This document shows positions 9,601-17,994 of a stretch of DNA of 64,000 nt, in pieces; positions within the stretch are counted from its first letter, which is position 1, and every line of letters begins with the position of its first letter. Under the pieces are notes generated by a model. That model was not told the origin of the DNA. It saw nothing but the letters and a program-made list of their open reading frames with translations, and searched no databases. Both the position numbers and the translations under genes were made by a program. Source of the stretch: Kocuria sp. (lineage in GTDB: Bacteria > Actinomycetota > Actinomycetes > Actinomycetales > Micrococcaceae); contig NZ_JAUMTZ010000004.1 of assembly GCF_030530945.1 (NCBI RefSeq), positions 184,162-248,161 of the forward strand, given 5' to 3'.

Positions 9601-10161
9601 CGGCGCCCCCGAGTGCTCACCTGTGTAGAGCGCGGCCGTTACTCCGTTCAGCGCCGGGTTCTCGTGGATCATTCGCGCCAAGCGGCCCGCCTGGTCATTG
9701 GCCAGGGCGTTCATGGGGTACAGGATGATCGCCTTGATCCCGTGCACGCCCTGCTTCCGGGCCCGGACCGCGTAATCCAGCAGTGGGTACAAGAACGCCT
9801 CGGTCTTACCCGATCCCGTTCCAGTGGTCACGATGGTGGGTTCCGGAAGTCGCAATCCCCGGCGATCCTGCGGCCCTTCCACGGAGGGGTCCGTGGTGAG
9901 GCGGCGGAATGCCTCCGCCTGGTGGGCGTACGGCTGGAACCAGTCCGGCAGCACGCTCAGCGGGGATGCCCCGGGTTCGGTGTGGAAGGGCAACCGCATC
10001 CGCAGGAACGGGCCCCGGAAAATGCCCCGGTCCTTGTCACTCAGGAAGTCCGCAAACGCGTCCCGCGCATAGCGGTCCGAGAACTCGATGGCCGTGGTGA
10101 CGTACTCCACCAGGGCCGATTTCATGGCCTCGGCCTGCAGCGAGGGAAGCAGCTCACTCAT
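3616..10161 (-). CDS. giant DEAD/DEAH helicase with C-terminal DUF1998 (DISARM DrmA/DrmB- or Druantia DruE-like)
   Basis: 2181 residues. Helicase motifs: VTTGTGSGKTEAF near 115, YPMNALANDQ, the Walker B variant LDEFH near 244, SATLG, and QRVGRAGR near 1072. Three pairs of Cys motifs (CPECG, CPACG, CPVCG) suggest zinc ribbons. The DUF1998 signature FDSVPGGTGYL lies near 1637, followed by a Cys cluster (CVCQ..ACFRC). Residues about 1777-1840 (QPDALLTW, AIYLDGRTYHAS, KRRGLRERDYLVYAVTHADL) resemble a Vsr/DUF559-type fold. Helicase and DUF1998 parts are separate proteins in DISARM (DrmA, DrmB) and one chain in Druantia (DruE). The start ATG at 10161 overlaps the methyltransferase stop (ATGA); an in-frame upstream extension to 10365 has the composition of non-coding read-through and is rejected. 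Confidence 0.85.
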   Translation of the reverse strand: MSELLPSLQAEAMKSALVEYVTTAIEFSDRYARDAFADFLSDKDRGIFRGPFLRMRLPFHTEPGASPLSVLPDWFQPYAHQAEAFRRLTTDPSVEGPQDRRGLRLPEPTIVTTGTGSGKTEAFLYPLLDYAVRARKQGVHGIKAIILYPMNALANDQAGRLARMIHENPALNGVTAALYTGEHSGAPRTVMSPEGLIEDRHTVRSAVPDIILTNYKMLDQLLLRSADRPLWEHSAESLRYLVLDEFHTYNGAQGTDVAMLIRRLRLVLERLAPQRTAMIPVATSATLGDERDIAPVADFASTIFGTAFAVDSVVTERRLTQDTLRDAALERLRSGPAVGIEGADLQAQEHPTLTQLQPVLEILPGATDGQLPEPAELTRRVLAVLWPSLESLGEDAELDAATQRDLFLAHPLVSTLLSTAAQATSIRDLAAVLVPHLDQDTTGARFIEALAGALSHVRSRAERNSFPNVELHLWTREVSHVDRATSPAVAFAWSDDRGVHDGSFLPAIYCRHCGRSGWGVALTGTGDLIVKPQTIREAQARKSGRFRALISVPGGDPDGDARLFYLNPERHAIEDELPDEDAGDVDALPVRMHVGLEADGLSTRDNCPVCQENDGIRFVGSRTATLLSVALSSLFGAEGLNLREKKSLVFTDSVQDAAHRAGFVEARSYSLALRSAIQSALTEEPTPVRDVVTRMMDKARTSEERYRLLHPSIAENAPVRGYWDDSEDRNRRRRARDRVATRLEFDVELEVGLVESYGRTLAATGTAAASVQAADDELETLGHDVLELAARELTIDLPGIEARGAARPGAWVRGILERLRVDGAIAHEWLQRYREKGGTRYEIWGGRRPKNVMPAFPRGRRAPAFPATGRFKENTGFRDLTNSNSWYVDWTSRCLGVDQRRAGYLLKPLFTALTEHRLTDTVPVMQRGTVTTESYGLRPENLVLAALSGPAGILRCPECGQVVTGLPDALSTLAGGPCTAYQCKGTLHPDTLRESYYRSLYRGDMRRVIAREHTSLLAADTRLQYENEFKNSETTPGAPNVLVATPTLEMGIDIGDLSTVILASIPDTVASYLQRVGRAGRLTGNSLDLAFMTTRGKGSAFIEPQFMLNGGVRPPAAYLSAEEILHRQYTAFLMDRMAGDEGTPDPARAASVMKSSDSGTFLGTLLADAREHSRQRLDEFLSAFQVGDEPRRGMTHEAAQALRTWATWPDNGEPSGLERAVKASVQRWQHEKAELHHRRERVEKQLRAIADGTVVITAEEDGKLATELEGQQQLLDEQEQKLGLTEDPAAREREERRLKGSSARLRAESSQLSHEHWIGVLERFGVLPNFTLFDDAVSLEATLTYRDEHDNWKHIPAEYERSGFTALTELAPGNTFYAGGHELTIDSVDVGSDGAGVRRFAFCPACGHSQEIAPTERMDSCPACHKPAIADSGQHLNVVELTKVSSTMELNQAKISDGREDRESASYDTLTIPDFTESDTRAEWSIGGTGVGVTFRRGSRLTRMNVGKPREGAREATLAGRSQRIGGFLICPVCGHQDENTDENNAREHQGWCTQRRVENPESVSVVLARELVTESIMISLPPSITEDTSGRSLWSFYCALMLGLRERFGGEISHLNMEVVPDVSRNNADSLLLFDSVPGGTGYLAELATPESLWHLLRGAHEFLVGCVCQDEDKAACFRCLMPHVRASKREYLSRQRAVEILGTILGDEVPGEEMTWRVEEGRAPVGDDFESALEHRFRRVFRAAVGALPGAQVTDTVSDGGKGFSVMLGGVRYSYTPQVLLGDTQPDALLTWQGQFGSQGAAIYLDGRTYHASSAHGRVGDDAAKRRGLRERDYLVYAVTHADLDAYEAAQRGEPGEGVLQDMWVEKFTKALQSQGVVDAADLSYLDANPLEQLLSLISDSKADPFKRQLSVARKLNLLLFTGKPTPVSLDALADQARAILNTPPGTPLPDPPRTPTTKGFVRRTGPLVILGNVTPTHSRLAVVLDDRDAAVESPYFADSWRQWLALSNLRQDMEPGAVTILETWKSSAEHAAEEQEENQWLEFFSHLPSGQDAPAPSTGKERVGSGGMNVLYSPGPVELPPEWKNAVSHADSPDEAHILTLAGQQGLPFPEIGEEMQGYVVDLLWIDLKLAWLAEEESAVAFAEVAPPDWTVTGPGMDTIREILTTHGDTTQRKTEMQ

Positions 10162-13100
10162 GCGCCGTTGTCTCCTTCGTAGACACCCGGTTGGTACACA
10201 CCCTGCTCCATGCGCTCGGCAAAGGCGGCGTACGCCTCGCGCATGTCCGCCTCGCGGTCCAGGATCCGGAAGGGTTCTGGAGCGGTGATCTGGCGGCCCT
10301 CGGGGGTTTCGTACGTGCGGTCCGCAATGCTCAGGCCGTACTCCGGGCGCCCGGCCTTGTTCCACGCGGTGCGCACGGTGGAAGGGATCAGGCGACCGTT
10401 ACTGTCGTAGACCTTGCCGCGCTTATCCTCACCGCGCTCGTACGTGTAGAGCACGCCGAATTGGGTGCGGTACAGCGTGCAGAGTTCGTCAATGGGGATC
10501 CCGGTCACGTGGGCCATGATGGCGTCGATCTCCACGAGCGCCCGACGGCGGTCCTCGTCACGGCGCAACGGCGTGGCGGCCGACCATTCCGACGACACGT
10601 CCCCGAGGGCCGGGCGGTCAGCCCGCTCCCGACCACCCGTCCATGAGTCCTGAGCCATGGCAGGGGTCCAGTAGTCCCGCCAGAGATCCGCGTAGGCCTC
10701 GGTGAGGCAGTTCAGGCGGAGGATACGGAGGGCCGCCGCTGGAGCCAGGGGATGCCCTTCGAGAATAAGCGGCAGACCCTCAATGACTGAGCCAAAGATG
10801 TTGCTCGCTGAGGTTGACCGCACCCGAAAGTCGGAAATCAAGGAACTCATACTCGCGGCGCAGAGAGCTATATCTACTGCGTGGGATCCCGGGAGCCCGA
10901 GGCAGAAAACCGTATGGACCGTGGATACCCCGGGAGGATATATGGCAGGGATGAGTGTGCGCTCACCGGTGCCCGCCGCCATCGCACGCCACATAACCCG
11001 ATAGTGGTCCCGAACCCGCACGGACACGGTCTCGCCAGGGTTGCGAGGATCTTTGACTGTCCAGGAGCCGTAGTCGCGGTCATACCGAACGGTGGATTCC
11101 GATCCATCCACATCGCGCTCGTAGATGGGCTTGTACTCCGTGACGGGCAACGCATCCTCGGGGAGCAGTTCAAGGTCCACTGAGGAGTAGTCCTGATTGC
11201 CGCTCATCGTCGCATTCCGAGAGGCATAGAACGGGTTTCCCACGTGGAAGTATGGCCCTTGCAAGATCACGTCCTGCCACGACGTCGCTCGCCCCCACCG
11301 GGACTCGAAGTATCCGTCACGCCGCCCACCGGTCTCGTGCCAGCCACTGCTCATGTGGGGGTGAAGGCCGCCTAACATGGGAGCCAAGGTCAGTCGACGA
11401 AGTGCATCCCCTGCAGCTCGATTGACGGAGAACGCCATACGAGTTTCTTCCACCGGAACGTCCTCGGAGCCGCCCTCCATTAAAGCGTGCCACGTCTTCA
11501 GCACATCCTGGTCCACGCGCTCTATCCGTGAGGCATGGGGCCGCAGATCCCATTTCCCATAATCATCCCTAAAACCTGGCTGCGGGCCAGCACCATTGTG
11601 CGCCAGTGAACCAATTGCACTAGAGGGATGGTACATAGATACAGCATTTTTAAAATCGGGGTCTTGTGGGAAGGAGTAAATATTTACACTATATGAAACA
11701 AGATCATGAATTTCCTTGAACAACTTTAATTCATTAATAAAATTCCAATGCCTCCGTAGGTGCCGGTACGTTTGCCGCCGCAGCGCATACCCCCTAGCGT
11801 CCGTCAAGTGGGATGGCGGGTGGATGAGCGCGCTGGACCCGGCTCGGGAGCTATGGCGCCATGTCTGGACCATGAAAGCCCGGTACAAATCAGGTTGCGT
11901 GCCGAGTAGCTCCGGGTACTCGCTTGCCGCCCCCACGTATTCGGCCAACCCAGTTGTATCTGTAGCGCCGGCCAGCAAGATGCTAACGGCATCCGGCAGC
12001 TGCACAGTCCATTCCCGTCGAGCCCTCTGCGCGGTTTCGGACGGCTTGTCCGTCAGGGTCCACCACGGGTCACTCTCGCCCAGCAAGGCGGGCACGTCCA
12101 GCGTGGGCCGCACCCAGGGCGGATTCCCCACCTGGAAATCGAACCCTCCGCGCGAGAACACCGCCGCGAAGTCCAACTCCCAATGGAAGAACCGCTGCTC
12201 CTTGGCGATGCGCTGAGCCTCGCGCAGCCACGGCGTGTTTGCCAGGAGGCGGTCAATATCCGCGGCGTTCTCGGCGGGGAACATCGCCTCGATGCCCTCG
12301 AGCGTCTCCCACTCGGTCTCGCTCCGGCCGAAGTACTCCGACTGCAACCCCTTCTTACCGGTGAACGTGCTGCCCGTGATCTCCCGGATAGTCGTGAGCC
12401 ATTCCTCGAACGTTGGCGGTTCGGGGGCGTTCTCGCGCAGCGTGACGGGCCAGAACCACAGGGCGCACCATGCATCCATGATGAGCCGCAGCCGGCGGTA
12501 CGCAGAGTTGGGATCCTCCAACCACGCCTCGATCTCCTCGCGCGTGACCGAGCCACCCGGCTCCACGTCCGCTCCCCACACCTCGATGGAACGGCGGGAC
12601 TGGTGCTCCGCCTCCACCATGCGGCGCTTGGCGAGCTGCCACAGCTCGTCAATGCGCTCCGTGAGGGACGTGAGCTCCTTGATCTCCATCTTGGTGGGCT
12701 TGCGATGCACCCGCTTGGCCCACTCCCGCAGCGCCTTGGCCTGCTCGGGAGCAAGCTTCTTGATTTCCTTGTTAGACCCAGCCGCACCCCAGCCCTCCGC
12801 GGGCAGCAGGAAGTGGAAGATCCCCGTGGTCGCGTCCACGGTGCGATCCAGGGGGACGTGACGCGGCGTCGTCGTCATCCGGACCTTGGGCGTGGCCTTG
12901 GTGACCACCGAGGTGTCGTACACCGAATGCCGCGCGCCCACCAGCGAATTGCCGGAGCGCAAGCGCAGACCAAACCACGGCGCCTTCAGCCCCCGAGACA
13001 TGGTGTCCAACCACAGGGACACCTCCGCGAGCTCCACGGCGGTGGGGTTGAGGTCCACGCCGTAAACGTTGTGGAGCGCAATGTAGGCCTTCACGCGCTG

Positions 13101-14951
13101 CAGTTCGCGGGGATAATCCTCGGGGTCGATCTTCTGATTGAGCTCCGCCTGCCGTCGCTCCAGATACGCGGCGGCGAGCTGACCCACTGCCTCGATGGCG
13201 AACGCCCCGGAACCCAGCGCCGGCTCGCACACCGAGAGGCCCAGGATGTCCTGAGCGGAGAGGTCATCCGTGAGCAGCTCCTCCAGGCCCTGCTGCACCG
13301 TGAACTCCGTGAGCACCTTGGGCGAGTAGTAGGACGCTGACTGCTGCCGCTGCCGCCCCGAGAGCCGGAACACGAACTCCCCGAAGTGATAGGTGCGGGG
13401 AAACTCCCGGCCCAGATCGTCCTCCGTCATGACCACGTGCTCGCGCAGCTCTTCGTCCACGCGATCCTCGGGCACCACCCACGAGCCATCCGCCGGGTTG
13501 CCGCGCTTGGCCACTTCCACCAGGGTCTCACTGGCAAACGAGCCCGTATAGCTCATCAGGGACTCGTACACCGCGCCCAGCTGGTTGATGCCCAGGGCCA
13601 CGTAGCTGATGAAGCCGCGGTCCTTACCGCGGCGCTCCTTGGTGAGCAGCAGGTTCTGCAACACCCGCTGCAGGGCCTTATTGCCCAGCTGCACCTCGTC
13701 AATCAGACGGGTACGGGACGGCCGGAACAGATCCGAACGCAGCGCCTCGAAGGTGAGGCCTTCGCGCGCGGCGTGCGCGGCGGCGTCGTTCTCCGGCGCC
13801 TCCTGGGGGCTATGGCCACTCTCCACGAGGTCGAACAACACCTTGAGCGAGGCATAGAAGTGCGTACCCTGCTCGGAGCGGGACGTGAGCTGCTTGAGAG
13901 TAAGCTCGCGCAACCGATCAATGGAGTAGCCGGCCTCGTACTCGGGATCACCCGTGGGCACCACACCCAATTCCGGACTGGCCTCCGCGTACAGCAGGAA
14001 CAGGATCCGGTAGAGATAGCGCAGGGACTCCACGGCAAGCACCTGTGCCTGGTCATCCCGCAGCGGCGCCAGCCCCTGTTCCTTGCGCCGTGACACCACC
14101 TCATTGGCGATGATCTCAATGGACTCGCGCACGCCCTCCCGCAGGTCCTTGGAGACACCCACGGCATTGCGCACGGACTCCTCGCGGCGCTCATCCCACC
14201 GGATGATGCCGTTCGCGTCCGGGGTCACGGAGGCAGCGGACAGACACGCGAGCATGCGCTGGATCTCGCCGCCGGATTTGGTGTCACCGCGCTCCGCAAT
14301 CGTTTGAACATCCACCGCGAGGTAACGGCCCTGCGGCCACCCGTCCTCGCTGGTGAGCACCACGGTGCGCCCAGCCATCACCAGCATGTACCGCGGCGGC
14401 TGATCCTCGGACACCAGCGCGGATAACAGCTCGCTCACACTGGAGACGGGATCCCCGGACTCCTCGTCCAGCGTGACGTCCTCGGTGAGCAGGCCGTGCT
14501 GCTTGGACAGCAGCTCCTCGGGGGTCTCCGCGGCGAGCGCGTCCACCACCACCACGCTCGGCTCGGTGGTGCCCATGGCCGAGTACCATCGCACGGCACC
14601 GCCACCGCGGTGGGGAGCGGCGTCGTAATCCAGAACGTCCCGCAGCATGGCTGCCGACGCCGCTGAGGCGCGTCCCAGCGCATCCCGCCGTTGCTGCGCA
14701 CTGGCGCTCTCGGGCAACTCCGCGGCCGCCGAATGCAGAGCAATCAACTCGGACAGCACCCGCTGGCGTGAGGAGGTGAAGCGCTCCAGAGGGCTGCGTA
14801 AGGACTCGTTGTCCTCCCCCTCCTGCTTCCACTCCTTGATGAGCTTTTTTGTCTCCGCGAGGAACGTGCGGGAGTTCTCCTCCGCCGTGAAGTAGAACTC
14901 ACTGATCCAATCATTGACTACCACCAGGGCATCGCTGGACGGCATGATCAC
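10158..14951 (-). CDS. large N6-adenine DNA methyltransferase (Eco57I/PglX/DrmMI-like)
   Basis: 1597 residues. The S-adenosylmethionine motif CEPALGSGAFAIEA lies near residue 577, a second cofactor segment YGVDLNPTAVELAEVSLWL follows, and the adenine-methylase catalytic motif NPPW is near 944. The long N-terminal part (1-550) and the roughly 650 residues after NPPW fit the large single-chain methylases of BREX and DISARM, where the region after NPPW usually holds the target-recognition domain. By analogy it marks host DNA so that the system ignores self. The start is GTG 14951, overlapping the SNF2 gene stop; ATG 14945 is an alternative. Bases 11641-11750 (about residues 1067-1103) are only about 30% GC by my count, far below the rest of the gene, suggesting that part of the recognition region was swapped in from elsewhere. 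Confidence 0.85.
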   Translation of the reverse strand: MIMPSSDALVVVNDWISEFYFTAEENSRTFLAETKKLIKEWKQEGEDNESLRSPLERFTSSRQRVLSELIALHSAAAELPESASAQQRRDALGRASAASAAMLRDVLDYDAAPHRGGGAVRWYSAMGTTEPSVVVVDALAAETPEELLSKQHGLLTEDVTLDEESGDPVSSVSELLSALVSEDQPPRYMLVMAGRTVVLTSEDGWPQGRYLAVDVQTIAERGDTKSGGEIQRMLACLSAASVTPDANGIIRWDERREESVRNAVGVSKDLREGVRESIEIIANEVVSRRKEQGLAPLRDDQAQVLAVESLRYLYRILFLLYAEASPELGVVPTGDPEYEAGYSIDRLRELTLKQLTSRSEQGTHFYASLKVLFDLVESGHSPQEAPENDAAAHAAREGLTFEALRSDLFRPSRTRLIDEVQLGNKALQRVLQNLLLTKERRGKDRGFISYVALGINQLGAVYESLMSYTGSFASETLVEVAKRGNPADGSWVVPEDRVDEELREHVVMTEDDLGREFPRTYHFGEFVFRLSGRQRQQSASYYSPKVLTEFTVQQGLEELLTDDLSAQDILGLSVCEPALGSGAFAIEAVGQLAAAYLERRQAELNQKIDPEDYPRELQRVKAYIALHNVYGVDLNPTAVELAEVSLWLDTMSRGLKAPWFGLRLRSGNSLVGARHSVYDTSVVTKATPKVRMTTTPRHVPLDRTVDATTGIFHFLLPAEGWGAAGSNKEIKKLAPEQAKALREWAKRVHRKPTKMEIKELTSLTERIDELWQLAKRRMVEAEHQSRRSIEVWGADVEPGGSVTREEIEAWLEDPNSAYRRLRLIMDAWCALWFWPVTLRENAPEPPTFEEWLTTIREITGSTFTGKKGLQSEYFGRSETEWETLEGIEAMFPAENAADIDRLLANTPWLREAQRIAKEQRFFHWELDFAAVFSRGGFDFQVGNPPWVRPTLDVPALLGESDPWWTLTDKPSETAQRARREWTVQLPDAVSILLAGATDTTGLAEYVGAASEYPELLGTQPDLYRAFMVQTWRHSSRAGSSALIHPPSHLTDARGYALRRQTYRHLRRHWNFINELKLFKEIHDLVSYSVNIYSFPQDPDFKNAVSMYHPSSAIGSLAHNGAGPQPGFRDDYGKWDLRPHASRIERVDQDVLKTWHALMEGGSEDVPVEETRMAFSVNRAAGDALRRLTLAPMLGGLHPHMSSGWHETGGRRDGYFESRWGRATSWQDVILQGPYFHVGNPFYASRNATMSGNQDYSSVDLELLPEDALPVTEYKPIYERDVDGSESTVRYDRDYGSWTVKDPRNPGETVSVRVRDHYRVMWRAMAAGTGERTLIPAIYPPGVSTVHTVFCLGLPGSHAVDIALCAASMSSLISDFRVRSTSASNIFGSVIEGLPLILEGHPLAPAAALRILRLNCLTEAYADLWRDYWTPAMAQDSWTGGRERADRPALGDVSSEWSAATPLRRDEDRRRALVEIDAIMAHVTGIPIDELCTLYRTQFGVLYTYERGEDKRGKVYDSNGRLIPSTVRTAWNKAGRPEYGLSIADRTYETPEGRQITAPEPFRILDREADMREAYAAFAERMEQGVYQPGVYEGDNGA

Positions 14952-17821
14952 TTCCCTCCCTTGGGCACAACCACCAGCAACGGGCGCACGTACGTGCGGT
15001 CCGGCAGCATCTCCTGAGCCAGTCGGCGCTCACCCTCCACCGCCGAACGGGTGTGTTTGAACAACTGGGTTTGCGCGGAGACGCCCTCCGCGGCGCTCTC
15101 CCACGCCTCCATACGATCCATCCACGTATCCACGCGTTCCTTCGCCTGGTCATGGGCAGCCACGGACACCCCCTGCTCCATGAAGTCACGGGCGGCGGTG
15201 ACCGCAAGCGGGATCAGGGGCTCGTACTGCTCGGGCTCCTGCACCGGCACACCCACCATGTCTGGGGTGAGGCCCAGGTCCGCGAAGAGCTCGGCGGGAG
15301 AAGCGCTGGGCTGCACCATCGGGTAATTCCCCATGAACTGCACCCTCATATACGAGACCGCGATGTTCTGGCCGCGGCGGTTGGTCACGATTCCCTGCAT
15401 CACCAAGGTGGGCTGCTGAGCCGCGCCCTGCACCGCGAAAATCTCGTCCCTGCCCAGATGAGCCAGGGAGCGGTCCGCGGCCCAGTCCAGGACCGGGTGC
15501 AGCGGGGCGAGGTAGTGGGTGTCCGGCCACGATGTGCCCTTAGCGTCATTGCGCGCGGCGTTCAGCCGCTCCTCCGCCGTAGGCTTGTCCGGGGTCAGCC
15601 GGATGCGATCCAACACCCCGCGCTCCTCCAAGTAGGACTGCGGCAGGGCCAGCAGGCGTTGGCGCAGGTCCGGGCTCGGCTCGAACGCGAGAGCTTGCAG
15701 ATGGCCCGCGTTGTTGCGCTCAATGGTGAGCCCCACCCCGCCATGGTCCCGGGCCCGGTCTGGTTCGGCGTACAGCTCCGCGAGCCCCTCCCGGAGATAA
15801 TCCACGTCCGAGGCAAACAGGCCGGAGCTTTGAGCGGCGTCCTGCGTCTCGTTGTCCGCCTCGGACGTGTCCTCGTCCGTGCCCGAGTTCATCATGAGGT
15901 CGATCCAGAAGCCCTCATCCTGTCCGGCCGCCTGTTCCGGGGCGGGAACCACGGCGTCGAACTCCTTGGCGCCGCGCAGCACCTCGGTGATGGCCTTTTC
16001 TTCGGCGTCACCCGAGTACGCGCCCATGAGCGACCCCGCGTCCCCGAGCTTTTCGTGGGCCTCTCGCTCACGCTCCATCAAGCGGGTAAGCACGTGAATG
16101 TCGCCGGAGAACTCACCCGCACCTTCCAAGTCCAAGAGCAGCGTGGTGATCTGCGGCGAGTGCAGCTGGCCATACCGGTCAATACGTCCATTGCGCTGCT
16201 CAATACGGATCAGGGACCACGGGATGTCGTAGTGGATCAGTTCGTGGCACTGCAGATGGAGGTTCACGCCCTCCGAGGCCACATCACCAGTGACCAGCAC
16301 ACGAATGGGGCTGGAGGCCTGTTTGAAGGACTCCACGAGTTCCTGCTGCTCCACATCCGTGAGGCCGCCGTGCAGCACACGCACCTGGTTCGGTTTGAGC
16401 TTCAAATCCCGGGTCAGGTGCTCCCGGAGCCACTCCAGCGTGGGGACTCGTTCCGCAAAAACCACGGCGCGTTCGGCAGATCGCGGACCCACGTTCTTGC
16501 GCTTCAGCTGCGCCACGAGTTCGCGGTACTTACCGGAGCGGGGTGTGGAACCGTCCGCGGGCAAACACGCCGCATTGAGGCCCCGCAATCGCAGCAGCGC
16601 CTCCTGCTCCGCGCCGGCAGCGGCGTTGTCCTCGATCGAACACAGGCGCGCATCGATCGTGGCCTGCAAAGCTACCGGGGAGGACAGGAACGCCTTGGCC
16701 AGGGTCCACGGAAACAGCCGTGACCCCTTGCCCGTGACCGGGGCACTTCCCCGGGGGTGCGTCCACGTGGCAGACAGCTCCTCCCCCACCGCGAACTCCT
16801 CGGGGCTGGGCTCCACCACGAGGTTCTGTGGCTCTTTGCGCTCAGCCCAGCGATCACCCACCTCGTTCTTCACGGCCTCCGAATAGCGGTGGCGGCGGAT
16901 CATGAGGTTACTCACCGCGGCCTTGCTGATATCCCCCCGGGCGCTCACGCTCGTGGGTTCCAGCAGCGTGAGCAGCTGCGCGAACGAGGAGCTGTTGCCG
17001 TTGTGCGGGGTAGCCGAGGCCAGAATCAAGGCATCCGTGTTGGGCGCCAAGATATTGGCCAGCTGGTTGTTCTGAGTGGCCTGGTTGGTGACGTTATGGG
17101 ATTCATCAATCACCACGGCGTCCCAGTGGTGCTTGCGCAGATCGTGGATGAAACGGTCCTGCTTGAGGGTGTCAATCGAGATGATGACCTTCTCGAAGAA
17201 CGTGAATGGGTTCCGGGTGGCCGGGAGCTTCTGCTTGACCTTCTGCACGCCCTCCGAATCCAGGCGGACGAACGGGATGGCAAAGCGCGACCACAGCTCG
17301 TGCTGCATCTGCTCCAACACATGGCGGGGCGTGACAATCAAGATCCGCCGGCCGCGGCCCCGGCGAATCAACTCGGCCAAGATCATGCCGATCTCCAACG
17401 TTTTTCCCAGACCCACGGCATCCGCGATAAGCAACCGAGTGCGCAACCGCCCCGGTTCCAGAGCCTTCTCCACCGCTTGACGCTGATAGGTCAGCGCGTC
17501 CGCGAGCGCATGGGACGTCAGGGCGGGTCGCTGTTCGGAGATGGGCAATGAGGTCTTGCGCAGCGTGGACTCCAGCCACAACCTCGACTTCGCGTAGTGA
17601 GAGCTGGTGTCCGCCACCACCCGGGTCTGGGAGGGATCCTGCGTGCGGACGGCGTCGATGCTCCGGTAAAACTGAGCGGTGGTCCCCTCCACCAACTCGC
17701 TCACCCCGCGCACGGTGAGTAGCTCCCCGTCCGCAGTCTGCTCCACGGCTGAGACTAGCCACTGCTCATCCCGCACCTCCACGATGGCACCGGGGGCAAT
17801 GTCTAGCGCTTGATCAGTCAT
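14948..17821 (-). CDS. SNF2-family helicase (DISARM DrmD-like)
   Basis: 957 residues. SF2/SNF2 motifs in order: the segment TYQRQAVEKAL, Walker A ADAVGLGKTLEIG, LIVTPRHVLEQM, Walker B VIDESHN, SATPHNGN, and the C-terminal lobe with VTGDVASEGVNLH and RIEQRNGRIDRYGQ. This layout is that of HepA/DrmD-type DNA translocases. It is the first gene of the defence operon; the promoter must lie in the 173-bp gap shared with the divergent DUF262 gene, though I see no strong -35/-10 pair. The start chosen is ATG 17821 (MTDQALDIAP). The reading frame stays open for 32 more codons upstream, but that stretch would consume most of the promoter region. The stop overlaps the methyltransferase GTG. Confidence 0.85.
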   Translation of the reverse strand: MTDQALDIAPGAIVEVRDEQWLVSAVEQTADGELLTVRGVSELVEGTTAQFYRSIDAVRTQDPSQTRVVADTSSHYAKSRLWLESTLRKTSLPISEQRPALTSHALADALTYQRQAVEKALEPGRLRTRLLIADAVGLGKTLEIGMILAELIRRGRGRRILIVTPRHVLEQMQHELWSRFAIPFVRLDSEGVQKVKQKLPATRNPFTFFEKVIISIDTLKQDRFIHDLRKHHWDAVVIDESHNVTNQATQNNQLANILAPNTDALILASATPHNGNSSSFAQLLTLLEPTSVSARGDISKAAVSNLMIRRHRYSEAVKNEVGDRWAERKEPQNLVVEPSPEEFAVGEELSATWTHPRGSAPVTGKGSRLFPWTLAKAFLSSPVALQATIDARLCSIEDNAAAGAEQEALLRLRGLNAACLPADGSTPRSGKYRELVAQLKRKNVGPRSAERAVVFAERVPTLEWLREHLTRDLKLKPNQVRVLHGGLTDVEQQELVESFKQASSPIRVLVTGDVASEGVNLHLQCHELIHYDIPWSLIRIEQRNGRIDRYGQLHSPQITTLLLDLEGAGEFSGDIHVLTRLMEREREAHEKLGDAGSLMGAYSGDAEEKAITEVLRGAKEFDAVVPAPEQAAGQDEGFWIDLMMNSGTDEDTSEADNETQDAAQSSGLFASDVDYLREGLAELYAEPDRARDHGGVGLTIERNNAGHLQALAFEPSPDLRQRLLALPQSYLEERGVLDRIRLTPDKPTAEERLNAARNDAKGTSWPDTHYLAPLHPVLDWAADRSLAHLGRDEIFAVQGAAQQPTLVMQGIVTNRRGQNIAVSYMRVQFMGNYPMVQPSASPAELFADLGLTPDMVGVPVQEPEQYEPLIPLAVTAARDFMEQGVSVAAHDQAKERVDTWMDRMEAWESAAEGVSAQTQLFKHTRSAVEGERRLAQEMLPDRTYVRPLLVVVPKGGK

Positions 17822-17994
17822 CGACGACTCCGTGTGGGGAACAGTTACCTGGCAGTCTACAAATGCAAACGCATCATGGGTGCGCGCCGCCACATCCGCC
17901 GGTCGCGGGGTAACCACGGGGCGCCCGGACGGGTCCCGATCCCCCCTCCGGACGACCGCTGAGCGTGTCGGCCGTCACTTGTACCGTGAGCCCC

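Noticed and set aside
10162..10365. 68-residue extension of the DUF1998 helicase
   Set aside because: It overlaps the methyltransferase gene for 200 bases and is Arg/Pro/Gly-rich like an antisense reading; ATG 10161 gives the same 4-base coupling as the other junctions.
210..17821. BREX classification
   Set aside because: No PglZ phosphatase, BrxL/Lon-like protease or BrxC ATPase is present, although the methyltransferase is PglX-like.
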